From Piliocolobus tephrosceles (Eukaryota > Chordata > Mammalia > Primates > Cercopithecidae), in the NCBI RefSeq assembly GCF_002776525.5, contig NC_045441.1, positions 108,281,440 to 108,345,439 of the forward strand: DNA of 64,000 nucleotides, given 5' to 3'. The position numbers and the translations under genes were made by a program. The notes beneath the pieces were generated by a model. It worked only from the letters and a program-made list of their open reading frames with translations, was not told the DNA's origin and ran no database searches. Positions 1 through 11,510 of the stretch are shown here, in pieces (position 1 is the first letter of the stretch; every line of letters begins with the position of its first letter).

Positions 1-44
1 GCTGGCAAAAGCAGCAGGTTGGTACGAGGAAGATGAAGTTTCAT

Positions 45-160
45 ACCATGAGCCAGGCACTTTACATACATTATTTCATTTCATCCTCATAATAACTCTA
101 TGATATAAAAAAGGAAATCGAGTTTCATAGAGTTTAAACTAAGTGGTCTTTCTTTTTTCA
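45..160 (+). repeat. MIR SINE remnant
   Basis: The stretch reads like the 3' half of a MIR: a 'gccaggcactttacatacatt' type core, then 'catcctcataataactctatgat'. Both ends are degraded. The match is to the remembered MIR consensus. Confidence 0.55.
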
Positions 161-1204
161 AAGCCCTACCCATTTTTCTATATTAAAATAAGTGGTCTGT
201 CACTTTTAAAACTCATTGTTTTTAATATGAAAATGTATACCAACACCCCAACACATACCTTATATATGTAGCATTGTTGAGTTGCTCTGATCAAAGTAGA
301 AGTCGATACTGGAGCCCACCCACACCAGCTTAAGTCACTTGGCCTATTCCCACCCACGTACCCACCCTGTCTGCTCACTTCCTGCTCTACCCATTCCTCT
401 AGCGGAAGTACTTGAAGAAGGAATTTTGAAAACTCTGCATCCTTTCAGTCATTTATTCAACAAGCTTTGAATATCTAGCATGTCCTAGGAAATGTGCTAT
501 GTGGTGATGATAGAATGTTGACTACAGGTGACATGGCTCCTGCTTCACGATGCTGACAGTGCAACTGCAAACAAAGATCCGGTGAGGTCACAGTGAAAGT
601 GAAGCCAAAAAGGAGCTCTACAGAATTTGAATACTAAGCTAGTGTAGTTTATTTAACATCATTGGAAGTTTTTGTTATTGTATTTAATAGGGCAGTGATT
701 AGTTTAAAATGCCACTTAGATACATTAACATAAGAGTAGAATATACAAGATGGGTTATGGCTCAAGGGGTGAAATTTAAAACTTCTGTAATTAGGAGACT
801 GTGATAACAATATGAGTAGGAAATGTCTAGTCTCAAGTCAGGTGGGAATATAAAGGGTGGAAAACAAGAAGGAATGTAAACCATAGTTGAGAAGGTGATA
901 TATGTTATTTTCAATGATAGTCTAATTGGTAGTGACTGATTGGATTTTGGGTTCAAAGGAAAAGGTGACACCTACATCATAGATAGAATTATGCAAACAG
1001 AAAAGCCAGAAAGATCAAAGGTGCTGACTTTTTATTATATTTAATTTGGTTTATACTTAAGAAATTTCTAAATTATTGCCCTTTTACTCTTACAGACACA
1101 CCCACTTCAGCTGACATAAGATACGAGCTTCAATTCCAGAAACTCTTAGGCATTTACCAACGTGATCAAGGCATCAGTGGTCAGAGCAGGCCATTTGTGC
1201 AGCC
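161..1204. other. Mostly unique sequence with a weak antisense L2 3' end
   Basis: About 445-560 resembles the reverse complement of an L2 3' end ('atttattcaacaa' followed by a diverged 'gctcctgcttcacgatgctgac'). The rest, including 610-1200, shows no gene, RNA or repeat that I recognise. Short open frames here have no family resemblance. Confidence 0.4.
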
Positions 1205-1711
1205 AACATCAAATTAGCCAGTACTCGCTATGTTCCAGGCACTCTGCTTTGCTTTCATTGCCTTGTCCTCCAGGAGCTCACAGTCCACTGGGGAAGAGAA
1301 GCAGTTAGCAAAGCATTCTAATACAATGTGGAAAGTCAATAATAGAGAGAGGAATAAAGTGTCTTGGCTACATTAAGAAGGGAATACTAACCCTGCCTGA
1401 GGGAGCCCAGAAGGACTTCACTGAGGAAATAACATATGCATTAATCCTTGAAGAATGAGCAATAAGTAGTCTACCAGGCAGAGAATTTCATTAAAAAAAA
1501 AAAAAGATTTTATGCATGGAGAGACAAACACCAAAATTATGAAAATGCAAGAGAGAATAGCATGTCTGGAGACTAATAGTAAGTCTTGTGTTGTTCAAGT
1601 ATAATATATATGGTGTAGAATCATGGAAATCATGAAGAGAAGCCTAAAAAGTTTAGCTGAGGACAGATGATAGAGGGCTTTGTAGGCTGGGCTGAAGAGA
1701 CATTTTTTTTT

Positions 1712-1783
<72 letters not shown>

Positions 1784-2060
1784 TTTTCAAAATCTCTGTA
1801 AGAAAGAATGTGTTAAAGATTTGGGGGTAAGGGTGTGATGATTAGATTTTTACGTTAACAATTATGTATCTGGCCACCTTATGGAAAATGGATTGAATGA
1901 CAAAATAACTGAGAGTAGAGATTATGTAGTTAAGTCAAGAGAAGATGACATTGTATATTAATCTGAATAAATGTCAATAGTCCAGTTTCAATTCAAGTAA
2001 ACCAAGACTCATAGTGGGCTTTCCTTTCAAAGGAAGATAATGTAGAGTAAGGAAATACAA
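1205..2060 (-). repeat. L2 LINE fragment, antisense
   Basis: Read on the minus strand this follows the L2 3' region. On the plus strand the landmarks come in the expected reversed order: 'ccaggcactctgctt' and 'ccaggagctcacag', then 'cttgaagaatgagcaataagtag', then 'gagggctttgtaggc', then 'gattagatttttacg'. The copy is heavily diverged and is interrupted near 1705-1785 by a CTTT microsatellite. Confidence 0.6.
1713..1784 (+). repeat. (CTTT)n microsatellite
   Basis: About 18 uninterrupted CTTT units preceded by a short T-run. The purity suggests a length-variable locus. It lies inside a degraded antisense L2 and has no coding significance. Confidence 0.95.
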
Positions 2061-2763
2061 AGTCAGAAAACTGATTCTTGGTAATATAAAGAGCCATTTT
2101 GGAAAAAAAAAAAAAAAAATCTGAAAATAATGATATCACAGTGACCAAGGGAAAGACATCTTTAAGAAAGAGAAAGCAATAAGTAAGTTTAAAGACCGAG
2201 GAAGACTAAGTCGAATTAGAAGTAAAAATATTCATTGGATTTCTTAAGAGTGAGTTTTTCGATAATTATTTTTCATAATCATTTTTGAGGAGTAGTCAAA
2301 AGGATACCAGGTTTGAGAAGGCCAAATAATCAATATATGGTAAGTAGAGTGTAACCTTCTTTGTAACATTTTTCTTCTCCACCAGTCCTACAAATTTTAT
2401 CACATGGTGATGTGAATAGTGAAAGAGATTATAGGATTCTTCGGACTTCTGATTGTGTCCAGATTACTTCCAGTTGTAAGTAATTTCCAGCAGAATCTAG
2501 AGTATTTATTCTCAGAACAGGATGTGGTGTTACTTATATTTAACTTTATAGGAGAAAATATTCTATACCAAGATTCAACTTATGTGACTTATTCCAAGTT
2601 AGTTTTGTGTACTTGCTATCTACAACTTTTTCATTTCATCCTATCTGAAATATCTGTGTCTTCCAGTTTTTATTTTAACACAAATCTACTTCTCTCACCA
2701 CATAAGATAAAGGAGGTTGTGAGGAAGCAAAGAAAACCGAAATAAAACCAGTATACTTGTATT
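2061..2763. other. Unannotated AT-rich sequence upstream of the RPL37 retrocopy
   Basis: A 16-17 base A-run lies at about 2102-2119. A 108-codon plus-strand open frame (2419-2745) has no recognisable motif and ends just before the retrocopy insertion site, so I regard it as chance. Confidence 0.5.
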
Positions 2764-2778
2764 ATAAGAGAACTGCAA
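2764..2778 (+). repeat. Target-site duplication, 5' copy (RPL37 retrocopy)
   Basis: The 15-base ATAAGAGAACTGCAA occurs here and again at 3184-3198 with no mismatch, immediately flanking the cDNA-derived insert. This is the signature of L1-mediated target-primed reverse transcription. Confidence 0.9.
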
Positions 2779-3156
2779 ATGCTCTCTGGTCTCGGCTGCA
2801 GAAGCGAGATGACGAAGGGAACGTCATCGTTTGGAAAGCGTCCCAATAAGACGCACACATTGTGCCGCCGCTGTGGCTCTAAGGCCTACCACCTTCAGAA
2901 GTTGACCTGTGGCAAATGTGGCTACCCTGCCAAGAGCAAGAGAAAGTATAACTGGAGTGCCAAGGCTAAAAGACGAAATACCACCAGAACTGGTCGAATG
3001 AGGCACCTAAAAATTGTATACCGCAGATTCAGGCATGGATTCCGTGAAGGAACAACACCTAAACCCAAGAGGGCAGCTGTTGCAGCATCCAGTTCATCTT
3101 AAGAATGTCAGCGATTAGTCATGCAATAAATGTTCTGGTTTTAAAAAATACAAAAA

Positions 3157-3183
<27 letters not shown>
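2779..3183 (+). pseudogene. RPL37: Processed RPL37 retrocopy with intact 97-codon frame
   Basis: This is a retrotransposed copy of the mRNA for large-subunit ribosomal protein eL37. The frame from the ATG at 2809 to the TAA at 3100-3102 encodes 97 residues, the full family length. It keeps the four cysteines (C19, C22, C34, C37) of the zinc-binding motif and the basic C-terminal half ending in AAVAASSSS. Against the mammalian protein as I remember it there are four replacements: R12P, S32L, R43S and G60R. About 28 bp of 5' UTR precede the ATG. The first bases of the insert create an in-frame upstream ATG at 2779 that would add ten residues, but the conserved start is 2809. The 3' UTR has AATAAA at 3125-3130 and runs into an A-rich tail that has become TAAA repeats. 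There are no introns and a perfect 15-bp target-site duplication flanks the copy. No promoter is visible. Expression is possible but not shown; most RPL37 retrocopies are treated as pseudogenes. Confidence 0.95.
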
Positions 3184-3187
<4 letters not shown>

Positions 3188-3198
3188 GAGAACTGCAA
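3150..3198 (+). repeat. Retrocopy A-rich tail, (TAAA)n, and 3' target-site duplication
   Basis: The poly(A) tail of the RPL37 retrocopy has turned into about eight TAAA/AAAT units (about 3155-3183). It is followed by the second copy of the 15-bp target-site duplication (3184-3198). Confidence 0.85.
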
Positions 3199-4435
3199 TT
3201 GAGAATATGGCTGTGTGCAAATATCCTTAATTAGTTGATAGTAATATAGAAAAATTCTGACCTTGAAGTCAGTTAATTTGCTTCTAGTCCTACTTTTGCC
3301 AGTATACTTTGTCTGACCTTTTGGTGTCCTCAGTCCCTTTATTCTTAAAATCAGTGATTTTACTGGTGTATCTTCAATCTGCCTATCTATTCTGAATTCT
3401 ATAGCTGGTTATCAGTTTGTTAAAAAAAAAAATCAGTCACAGTTGATTTTTCATTATTTTTTAACTTTACTGAAGACCTCATAAATCTTTTCACATCCCT
3501 TTTAAAGAACATAATATATAGCATTTAAAATCTACCATTTCTTAATTTTTCCTTCAAGTTCTCAAATATTTTTCATTTTATATTTTGAAGGCATATTTTT
3601 AGCAGTATAAAAATTTTAAATTGTTATATCTTTTCAGTGAATTGAATTTTTTTATCATTCATTATTTATCACCTCTCTCTTTGGCTAACAATGCCCTTTC
3701 TTCTAGAGTCTACTTTATGAAATGATAATATAAGACACTAACATTTATTTTTGTTAGTATCTATAGGCTAGCAGTTTTTTTTTGTTGTTGTTGTTACTAT
3801 AGATATAGTTGTAACCTTCATTTCATTCTGATGTCTTTGTCTCTTAACCTTATAATTTGATATTTTTATGTTTACTATAATAATTGACAAATTTGAAATA
3901 GTTTCTACCCTTTTAACTGGGCTTTCTATTTGCTCTTTTTTTTCTATATGTCATTTGTTCCTTTCTCACTTTTTCTGAATTGATACAGAGTATTTTTGTT
4001 GTTCTTTGCTTGCATGTTTGTCTACTTAGCTCCCACATTTTTTCATTCTATTGGTTTGGAAGTTATTCATTCTACCACTACTTTTGTAGTGGTTATCATC
4101 AAAATATTAGCATGCAGATATAACTTTTCATGTCCTGAGTTAAGGAATATCTAGTCTCTGTTCCCAAACAATATGAGGATTTTAGACTGTGTTATCTTCC
4201 AGCTTATATTTGTATCCAATACTTTTAATTCTGACATTTAATATCAATATATTTTGTCTTATGCCATTAAGTTTTGTTTAAATTAGCCTTATGCTTGCTA
4301 TTTTCTCTGATTAACACTTTTCTCTCACTCTTAGTTTTTTTAAATGATTAACATCTTCATGAAACTCATATTCTAAAAGTTTAGAAAGAGCTGTAGTCCT
4401 TTCTAGTCCTTGCTTCTAGTAAGATCTCTTAATTA

Positions 4436-4482
<47 letters not shown>

Positions 4483-4483
4483 A
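4436..4483 (+). repeat. (TATC)n microsatellite
   Basis: About 12 near-perfect TATC units inside the old antisense LINE; probably length-polymorphic. Confidence 0.95.
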
Positions 4484-5155
4484 TTTTTTGCTTCACTCTT
4501 ATTCCTGAAAGGTGATTTTACAATTCTATGTTTGAAGTTATATTTTCTCAGAACACTAAAGATATTATCCCACAGCTTTCTGGCTTCCACTGTTGCTATT
4601 GAAAATTCAGGTAGTCTAAAGGTTGTTGCCATCAGACTTGAACAACACATGAGAACAAATATGTAATCCATCTCTGTTCTCAGCCAACTTTTATTCTTTC
4701 ATTATAGTGAGTCATGGACAGGATGCCCTTTGATTTATTCTTCTTTAGATTGGTTGAGCTTCAAATATGGTAATTTTATAGCTATTAATTACTTCATTGG
4801 ACATTGCTTTTTCCTATTCATTTTATTCTCTATAAAACTTAAATTACATATATTAAACTTCTAACTCTATTTTTATGTCTTTTAGCACGCCTTTTGTAGG
4901 TCTCATTTCTTTCTTTGTGCTTATGTGTGAAACTTTATTCAGTTCTATCTTCCATTTCATGAATTCTCTCTTTACTTGTGACTAATCTGCTATTTAATTG
5001 TTCTAATCAGTTTCTAATTTCATTTTTTTACATTTATGTTTCTATGACTCTCTTTGGAAATACTGCCTTGATAGTTGTAATAATGTCTTGCTCTTTGGTC
5101 ATACTTTTCACTCTCTATTTCTTTAACTGTTTACTAATTTCATATATATATATAT

Positions 5156-5436
5156 TTGGCGGAGTCTCACTCTGTCGCCCAGGCTGGATTGCAGTGGCGT
5201 GATCTGGCCTCACTGGAAGCTCCGCCTCCCAGGTTCACTTCATTCTCCTGCCTCAGCCTCCCAAGTAGCTGGGATTACAGGTGCCCGCCACCATGCCTGG
5301 GTAATTTTTTTGTATTTTTAGTAGAGACAGGGTTTCATCATGTTAGCCAGGATGGTCTCGATCTCCTGACCTCATGATCCACCCTCCTGGGCCTCCCAAA
5401 GCGCTGGGGTTACAGGCTTGAGTCACTGCACCTGGC
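5156..5436 (-). repeat. AluY-like element, antisense
   Basis: Reverse-orientation Alu from 'ggcggagtctcactctgtcg' to the 'cctggcc' end. 'Aagctccgcctcccaggttca' and 'gttagccaggatggtctcga' are AluY-type positions. The expected T-run is replaced by TA-rich sequence. The flanks 'tactaatttcat' (upstream) and 'tactaattttat' (downstream) look like a target-site duplication with one change. Confidence 0.85.
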
Positions 5437-5805
5437 CTACTAATTTTATGTTTTCTATATGATAATTCCAATATCTGCAGATTTTGCTAGTCTGAGGTTA
5501 CTGTCAATGGTTCTGCTGAAGATAATTCATGGTGGCTTGTTCCTTTATATATGTGCTTTATAATTTTTTCCTTACCCTGAGCTCCTATTCCTTAAATTGT
5601 ATGTGTGAGAAAATTTAATGTGTCTGAGTTTTTTGCTTAATGCAGATACCTGAAGACACAATCAACTTAAAGCCACATTTTATTAAATGAAGAGTTTAAA
5701 TTTTATGGTGACACAAAGATAATGTGAATTTGAAATCCAAGCCTATGTATCTTGGGATTATCGGTTCTCAGTATATATATTTACCAGTCCCTTCTGGCAT
5801 ATGTC

Positions 5806-5945
5806 TGTCTATCTATCTATCTAGCAAGCTAGCAAGCTATCATCTATCTATTGTCTATCCCTGTTTCTATCTATCTCTATCTAATCATCTATCTATCTCT
5901 ATTTTTATCTATCTCTGTTTCTATCTATCTCTATCTATATAGTTT
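5806..5945 (+). repeat. Imperfect TATC/TCTG-rich microsatellite cluster
   Basis: Blocks of TATC are mixed with TCTATCTCTA and with two CTAGCAAG-type units near 5820-5838. This is an old, interrupted tetranucleotide array, and the open frame across it is a repeat artefact. Confidence 0.85.
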
Positions 5946-6030
5946 TGTTTTTAATTTTGAGACCACCCATCGATTGTCTCTTAAGGTTATAGACTGATAT
6001 AGAGATTTACAGTCTTACTTCCTACCTTGC

Positions 6031-6324
6031 AGAGATCCTAGTCTTTTCTTTCAGTCCTTCTCCCATGGATCATTCGAACTAAAGATTTAGGCCACTGGGA
6101 ATTCATATTCTATGGCAGCCACAAGTTTTAATACTGATTTACCTCTTTGAATTTATAGTTTCCCATTCTTTTTAGACTCTAAGTATTTTCTTTTCTATCT
6201 TGAAAGTTCAGGTTGGTTTTATGGCTCATGTCATTTTCTCTTTATCTCTAAAATCTGTATATTATATTTTTGTTTTTTATTAAGACTTTACAAATATGTT
6301 AGTTCCTTCCATCATCTAAATCAG
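6031..6324. other. Unannotated AT-rich sequence
   Basis: I see no gene, RNA or repeat I can name here. Confidence 0.4.
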
Positions 6325-6545
6325 GAACCAAAAACTGTAGCCTATAAGTCAAATACAGCACACTACCTCTCTTTGTAAATAAAGTTTTATAAGAACACAA
6401 CCATGGCCATTTATTTATATATTTCTATGACTGCTTTTGCACTACCACATCAGAGTTGAGTAGTGGCTACAGAGGCCAAATGATCCACAGAGCAGAAGAT
6501 ATTTACTGTCTGCCTTTTGTAGAAGTGTTGTGACCCGTTGATCTA
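6325..6545 (-). repeat. Ancient interspersed repeat, possibly a hAT-type DNA transposon remnant
   Basis: The run from 'caggaaccaaaaactgtagcc' through 'taaataaagttttataagaa' to 'gtgttgtgacccgttgatc' resembles a widespread mammalian repeat, read in antisense, with a 'cagcaaactttttctgtaaa' type end. The family assignment is from memory and uncertain. Confidence 0.4.
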
Positions 6546-9149
6546 AATTATTAGCAACTTGTTTCTCTTATAACAAATATCTTGGACTTAAAGTAGCAGT
6601 ATTATTTAATTTGGCACTCTTTTACTTAATGCATGCATGTGTTCAATATCGGTTTTTCATATCACGGCAGCAGATTAGAACTTCTTTTATGGCACGAGCT
6701 ATATGTCTAAAAGGTTTTAGTATCAGATCCATCATAGAAATATACTCAATAAATGCCTTTGATGATGATGATGGTGGTGGTGGTGAAAGGGATGATGATA
6801 TCTTGAATTCCCATAATTTTCTAATCCATGACAGATACAAGAACAGATATCATTTGAGAGAGTTAAATGTACTTGTCAAGTCATTTTGGAATGTGGTAAA
6901 TCACCTTAATTGGGTACGTTTTGCCTCCAGGAATGTTAACTGCTTATGTTCTCTGACATTCTTACTGATAAAACTCATTGCCATAGATTAAAGCTGTGAG
7001 TGTTACTCACTTTCTAACATTATAGCTTTTATTACAGGGGAATATCTGTATTATTTGTATAATATCCCATATTCTTCCACAAAGAAAGAAATACACATTT
7101 GCATAGAAACAATGCAATATTCTAGTGACAGCACTTCACTACCTATTTTTAGAGTGCATATAGCCCAATTGTTCTGGTCCACATTGTAAAACAGATAATA
7201 TTATACATTAAAAAAAAAAAAAAAAACTGAGCTCTTTTTGAAAATGTTTCTGATAGAAGAAGGAAGTGCAGCCTACAAAAGTTAAAAAAAAAAAAACTGA
7301 ATGAAAGATATTCTCATAAAGGAAAAAGTGAAGTATGTTAGAAAACTTTAGCCGTGATATTGGGAACACGGTACTTGGCAAGAGAAGCCAGAAGTGAATG
7401 AATGAATGGTATTTGCTAGATAGAAGAAAGTGCCAAGTTAAATGAATCTAGAATGCTTGAAAAATGTCCCTGATGGAGGGATAGTGTGCTAGATATAAGG
7501 GACAGTTGGCATTTGCTAAAACACGTGAGTGACATGTCCCAGAGAATGAAGGGAAGTGTTGGACATAGTGGCAGCTGGCATAGAGACTATGGACAGCAGG
7601 TTTTTTACAGAGCAATGTTGTTCGTGGTTAGTAGTGATCTGTGGAAAATGTAAGTGAACAGTTTTGACAGAGCAACATGTGAAAGGGAATAAACTAACTA
7701 GAATATCTGGCTGCCATGCAACTAAGAGAAAGCTATATGGGTACAAAATGAAGATGTAATATATTTGAAAACCAGGCAGTAAGTCTGAGAAAGGAAAAGA
7801 AGAAATATATTCTGAGCCAGAAGTGAGAGACATAGCATTTTCATTCAATACATTTAACTGACATTTGTATGACAATCATTTATATTAGAAAAAAAGTACA
7901 ATGTTTATGTACTTCAAAACATGTTGTACACAGTAAATACAAACAATTGTATCTGTCAATGTAAAATAATAAAACAGTAACAACCGAAAATGTATTGTAG
8001 AATATAAATGAATAAATTACAAAAAGTTATAATGTACAAAACTTTACCATTTGCTTATTTCACTGTTTAAACTACTTTTCTTCCCTTAGTATGGACATTC
8101 TTAAATAAAGAGCATTTGCTGAATGAACACCATGCACAGAACATGTTTAAAGGACTTACGGAGAGAGAGAAATAAAGTGGAGGTGATTCTGATTATGATG
8201 AATAAGATTCTGGTATAAATAAAACATATAAACAGACAGCACAGACCACTGAAAATGAATATAGGTGTTGGGGTCCAACATAAATATATCTCTCAATGTT
8301 AAGAGAATTATGTCAGAGAATTGCTTTGCAAATGTAAAGTGATACACGAAGGTCAATATTGCCAAGAATATTTGTTTTAAATATATTAAATATATGTTTT
8401 AAAGTTAGAACATATAAAGAGTATATGTTATAAAACAACAGAAAATAAAGTCTCTCTGGAGTTTCCAAATAATAACCCCAGGCTTTGGGTTTGATAGAAA
8501 AGAAACATGGGCTTTTTTCTAAAGAATCATTATTTTAGACATCTCATTTCTGATCTAAACTTACCTATGTTTATTGACCATCAAAGCCCAGTACAAGGTC
8601 TAATTGTTTTTAACTTAGGCACAAGGCCTATCTTTAGGCTGTTCCCAAAATATAATTGAATGTTTGAAATATAATATCTGTGCTAGTTCTGTTTGTGATT
8701 TAACATTCTTACAATATATCTTAGTATAGAGGCTATTATTTTCATAAATCCCATAAAACAGTGAATAAATATTTAGAAGGAGGGTTTAATAGATGACATC
8801 AAAATGATTCAACAGAATATTTATGAAAAGTATGACAAGCTGCATATGAAAAGTGCTCTCAGAAGTGCTGACAATACTACTGAAGCAGATTACCTTAAAA
8901 GAAAACACATATGGTTCCGTTTTGTGCCTCCTTGCTCAACTAAATATGTTTAGAAGCACAAGCTTGCAACCTGCTGAGTGGATTCTATTTTATCCATATG
9001 TGGATTACAGAACTAAAGAGGGGACAGCTAGAATTCTTACTCAGATACTTTTCTACAACTCAAGATGTAAAGTACAAGCAAATATTGGATTTCCCTATTC
9101 TTTATACAGATGCACAACCCAAAATTCATTTATTTCTCTTTTGTGAACT
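6546..9149. other. Unique AT-rich sequence, no gene recognised
   Basis: Holds a GAT/GGT trinucleotide patch near 6760-6785 and A-runs at about 7209-7226 and 7285-7298. Open frames at 6611-6991 (126 codons, plus) and 7516-7875 (119 codons, minus) contain no known domain; the first includes a low-complexity Asp/Gly run made by the trinucleotide patch. Both look like chance frames. Confidence 0.5.
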
Positions 9150-10260
9150 ACCTATTGACCATCCCTACTTCCCCAATCCCTGTGACCTATGGTCCTCTAA
9201 AACTCAGTATAATTTTATTTTACAATGGGACATCTCTAAATTGGGAAGGAGAGCATCTTTTGTGGAGACAAAGGTAATAGCTAATTATCCCTTCACTCTC
9301 TTGCTATAATCTCCCCCATCAGCAAACTCTATTCTTTTCCTCTATGAAACAAATCAACAACCTGACTTCTCACTCCAGTTACTGTCCTACCTCTTTTCCC
9401 TTTCGCAGTCAAACTTTTACCTGTATTATCTACTGTTACTTCTCTATTACTTCCCTATCCAAACTCTCCTTAAAACACTCCAATCTGCCTTTCCTTCAGA
9501 ACTGTTATGTAAAGTAACAGGTTTAGTTATCAATAGCTTTGATGTCATTAATTTTTGTCCTGTCAATTTCTCTATCTCTTAACTTTTCTCAATACTTTTG
9601 ATTATGCCCTTATTTTTGATACATTTCTCAGCTTCTGTGACATGAGAATTTATGTTATTTTTTGTTGTACTCATCCCACTGTAGCTACTTCTTCACCTCA
9701 CCCTACCTTGGATATTAAAGGCTTACGTTTCTTAAAATCTTCTTAAATCTTCTGGTTTTAAAAGCTGGTGTGTCTTAAAACTGTGTCCTAGACTATTAAT
9801 ACTCACCATGCACTCTTTGCAAAGACATCCTGATCCACTACTCTGGCTTCAATCATCATCTATAGAAAATTTATGTCATCTCTAGCCTAGACTTCTTCTC
9901 TGAGCTATAGATACAGTTTTCTGCCTATTTGATATCCACTCCCTCATGTTTCAAAAGATACTTCAGGCCACATAAGGCTAGAAGTGTCCCATGCAGCATG
10001 GTCCACCTCCCCATCTCAATGTATGACCTCACTCTCCTTTCAATTGCAAGAGCCAGGAACGTAGCAGTAGACATGTACTCTTCCTGTCCAAAGAATCTGC
10101 AAGATTTGTCAACTTTATCGCCTTCATATCTCTGGAATCCACCTATTTCTCTAAAGACTTGTTAGTAATACCCAGCGCAGATGTTTCACCTGTTCCAGGT
10201 CAAAAATATCTCTTGAATTCTGCCTTCTTTTCTCAACACTCATTGTGTTTTGTCATTAAC
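9150..10260 (+). repeat. L2 LINE fragment, reverse-transcriptase region, sense
   Basis: Tracks the L2 ORF2 nucleotide consensus in order: 'cactccaatctgcct' (9478), a diverged block over 9530-9700 equivalent to the region around the AAFDTVDHS motif, 'gctggtgtgtcttaaaactg' (about 9763, GVPQGSVLG region), then 'ggcttcaatcatcatctata' (about 9844, YADD region). It carries many stops and is a dead fragment. The 5' part (9150-9792) recurs inverted at 10721-11333. Confidence 0.65.
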
Positions 10261-10720
10261 TTGAACTACCGAAGTGAGCACCTAACATGACTCATTGCCC
10301 CTAATTTTTCTTCAATTCAGATAATTATCTACAATACTATTAGAGTTATTTTTATTTTTTAATTTTAAAAATGTAAATTATCACCTAGTTATATTTGCCT
10401 AATCCTTATTACTAATCAAAAATTTTAATTCCTTATCTTAGCTGCTGCTTTCACTGTTTATTTCCATCCTCTGTCCAATATCATTTCACAAAATTCGCCA
10501 ACCTCATCAACTATAATTACTAGCCATAATGAGGTTCCTTGTCACCTTTCTCTGGGTTTTTCCATTTCTCTTATGGTTTTTAAGCTTGATGATTTATCTG
10601 TCTTGCACACTTCTCTTCATTCTCCCAGACACAAGTCAAACTACAGAAATCTGTCAGACTGCATCAGGTAGAGAACTTTTTGTTAGTCTTCTCTGCTTCT
10701 GTACCTCTTGATCCGTATAT
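9793..10720. other. Spacer between the two L2 arms
   Basis: The first half continues the sense L2 fragment to about 10260. From about 10260 to 10720 no clear repeat or gene is recognised; 10340-10375 is an AT-rich low-complexity patch. Confidence 0.45.
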
Positions 10721-11333
10721 TCTAGGACAGAGTCTGGGAAAGAGCTTTGAGAAACTTCAACCTTTAAAGCCAGAAGAGAGGTAGGATGAGGTAAAGAAGT
10801 AGCTACAGTGGTATGAGTAAAACAAAGAAATAACAGGAATTCTCATGTCACAGGAGCCAAGAAAATGTATCAAAAATAAGGGAGTAGTCAATAGGTTTGA
10901 GTAAAATTAAGAGATCGAGAAATTGAGTGGACAAAATATTAACAACACAAAAGCCATTGATGACTAAATCTGTTATTTTTCAATACAGTTTTGAGGGGAA
11001 GGCAGATTGGAGTGTTCTAAAGGGAGTTTGGGTAGGGAAGTAATAGAGATAGAGTAGACAACACAGGGAAAATTTGACTATGAAAGATAAAAGAGATGTA
11101 ACTGGAGTAAGAAGTGGGGTGGGGTGATTTGTTTTGTAATGAAAAGAATAGAGTATGCTGATGCGGGAAACTCTAGCAAGAAAGTGAAGGGATAATTGCC
11201 TATCATTGCCTTTGTCTCCACAAAAGATGCTGTCCTTCCCAATTCAGAGATGTCCTATGATTTAAAAAACTTATACTGAGTTTTAGAGGACAAACCATCA
11301 CAGACGTGAGGGAAGTAGGGATGATCAATAGGT
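10721..11333 (-). repeat. L2 LINE fragment, antisense; inverted partner of 9150-9792
   Basis: The reverse complement aligns colinearly with 9150-9792 at roughly 80% identity by eye. It shares many bases that differ from the L2 consensus, for example 'gtgacatgagaatt' and 'ccactgtagctacttctt'. That implies duplication and inversion of an already diverged L2 rather than two independent insertions. Confidence 0.7.
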
Positions 11334-11369
11334 TTTAGTATGTACCATGCTATAGTTTCAAATTATCTG

Positions 11370-11510
11370 TTTTTATGTATATCTTCCCAATTACACTATG
11401 AGCTTCAAGATGGCAAGGGTTGTTTTAGTCACTTTTAGGTGCTTATCACCTAGCATCTTTAGGTATCTCATACATAATAGGTGCTCAAAGAAATTTCTAA
11501 ACTGAAAATC
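11370..11510 (+). repeat. L2 3' end, sense
   Basis: The sequence 'actatgagcttcaagatgg' followed by 'cctagcatctttagg' and 'cataataggtgctcaaagaa' matches the terminal L2 consensus (gagctcc, cctagcacagtgcc, catagtaggtgctcaataaa). Confidence 0.6.

Larger units (their letters stand above)
3250..6030 (-). repeat. Old L1/HAL1-like LINE, antisense, interrupted by an Alu
   Basis: Long T-rich plus-strand sequence with phrases typical of antisense L1M/HAL1 ORF regions, clearest at about 4540-4640 ('cccacagctttctggcttcc', then a 'ttgctattgaaaattcaggtag' type stretch). The same style resumes after the Alu at 5437. The boundaries are uncertain and no intact frame remains. Assignment to HAL1 rather than another L1M is tentative. 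Confidence 0.45.

Noticed and set aside
2419..2745. 108-codon open frame just upstream of the RPL37 retrocopy
   Set aside because: No domain, AT-driven composition, and not part of the retrocopied mRNA; its end next to the insertion is coincidental.
4436..4483. Regular short-period array considered as CRISPR-like
   Set aside because: It is a 4-bp microsatellite with no spacers, in a primate genome.
5724..5942. 72-codon Tyr/Leu/Ser-rich frame
   Set aside because: Encoded by the TATC-rich microsatellite cluster.
6611..6991. 126-codon frame with an Asp/Gly run
   Set aside because: The run is a GAT/GGT trinucleotide patch and there is no domain; probably chance.
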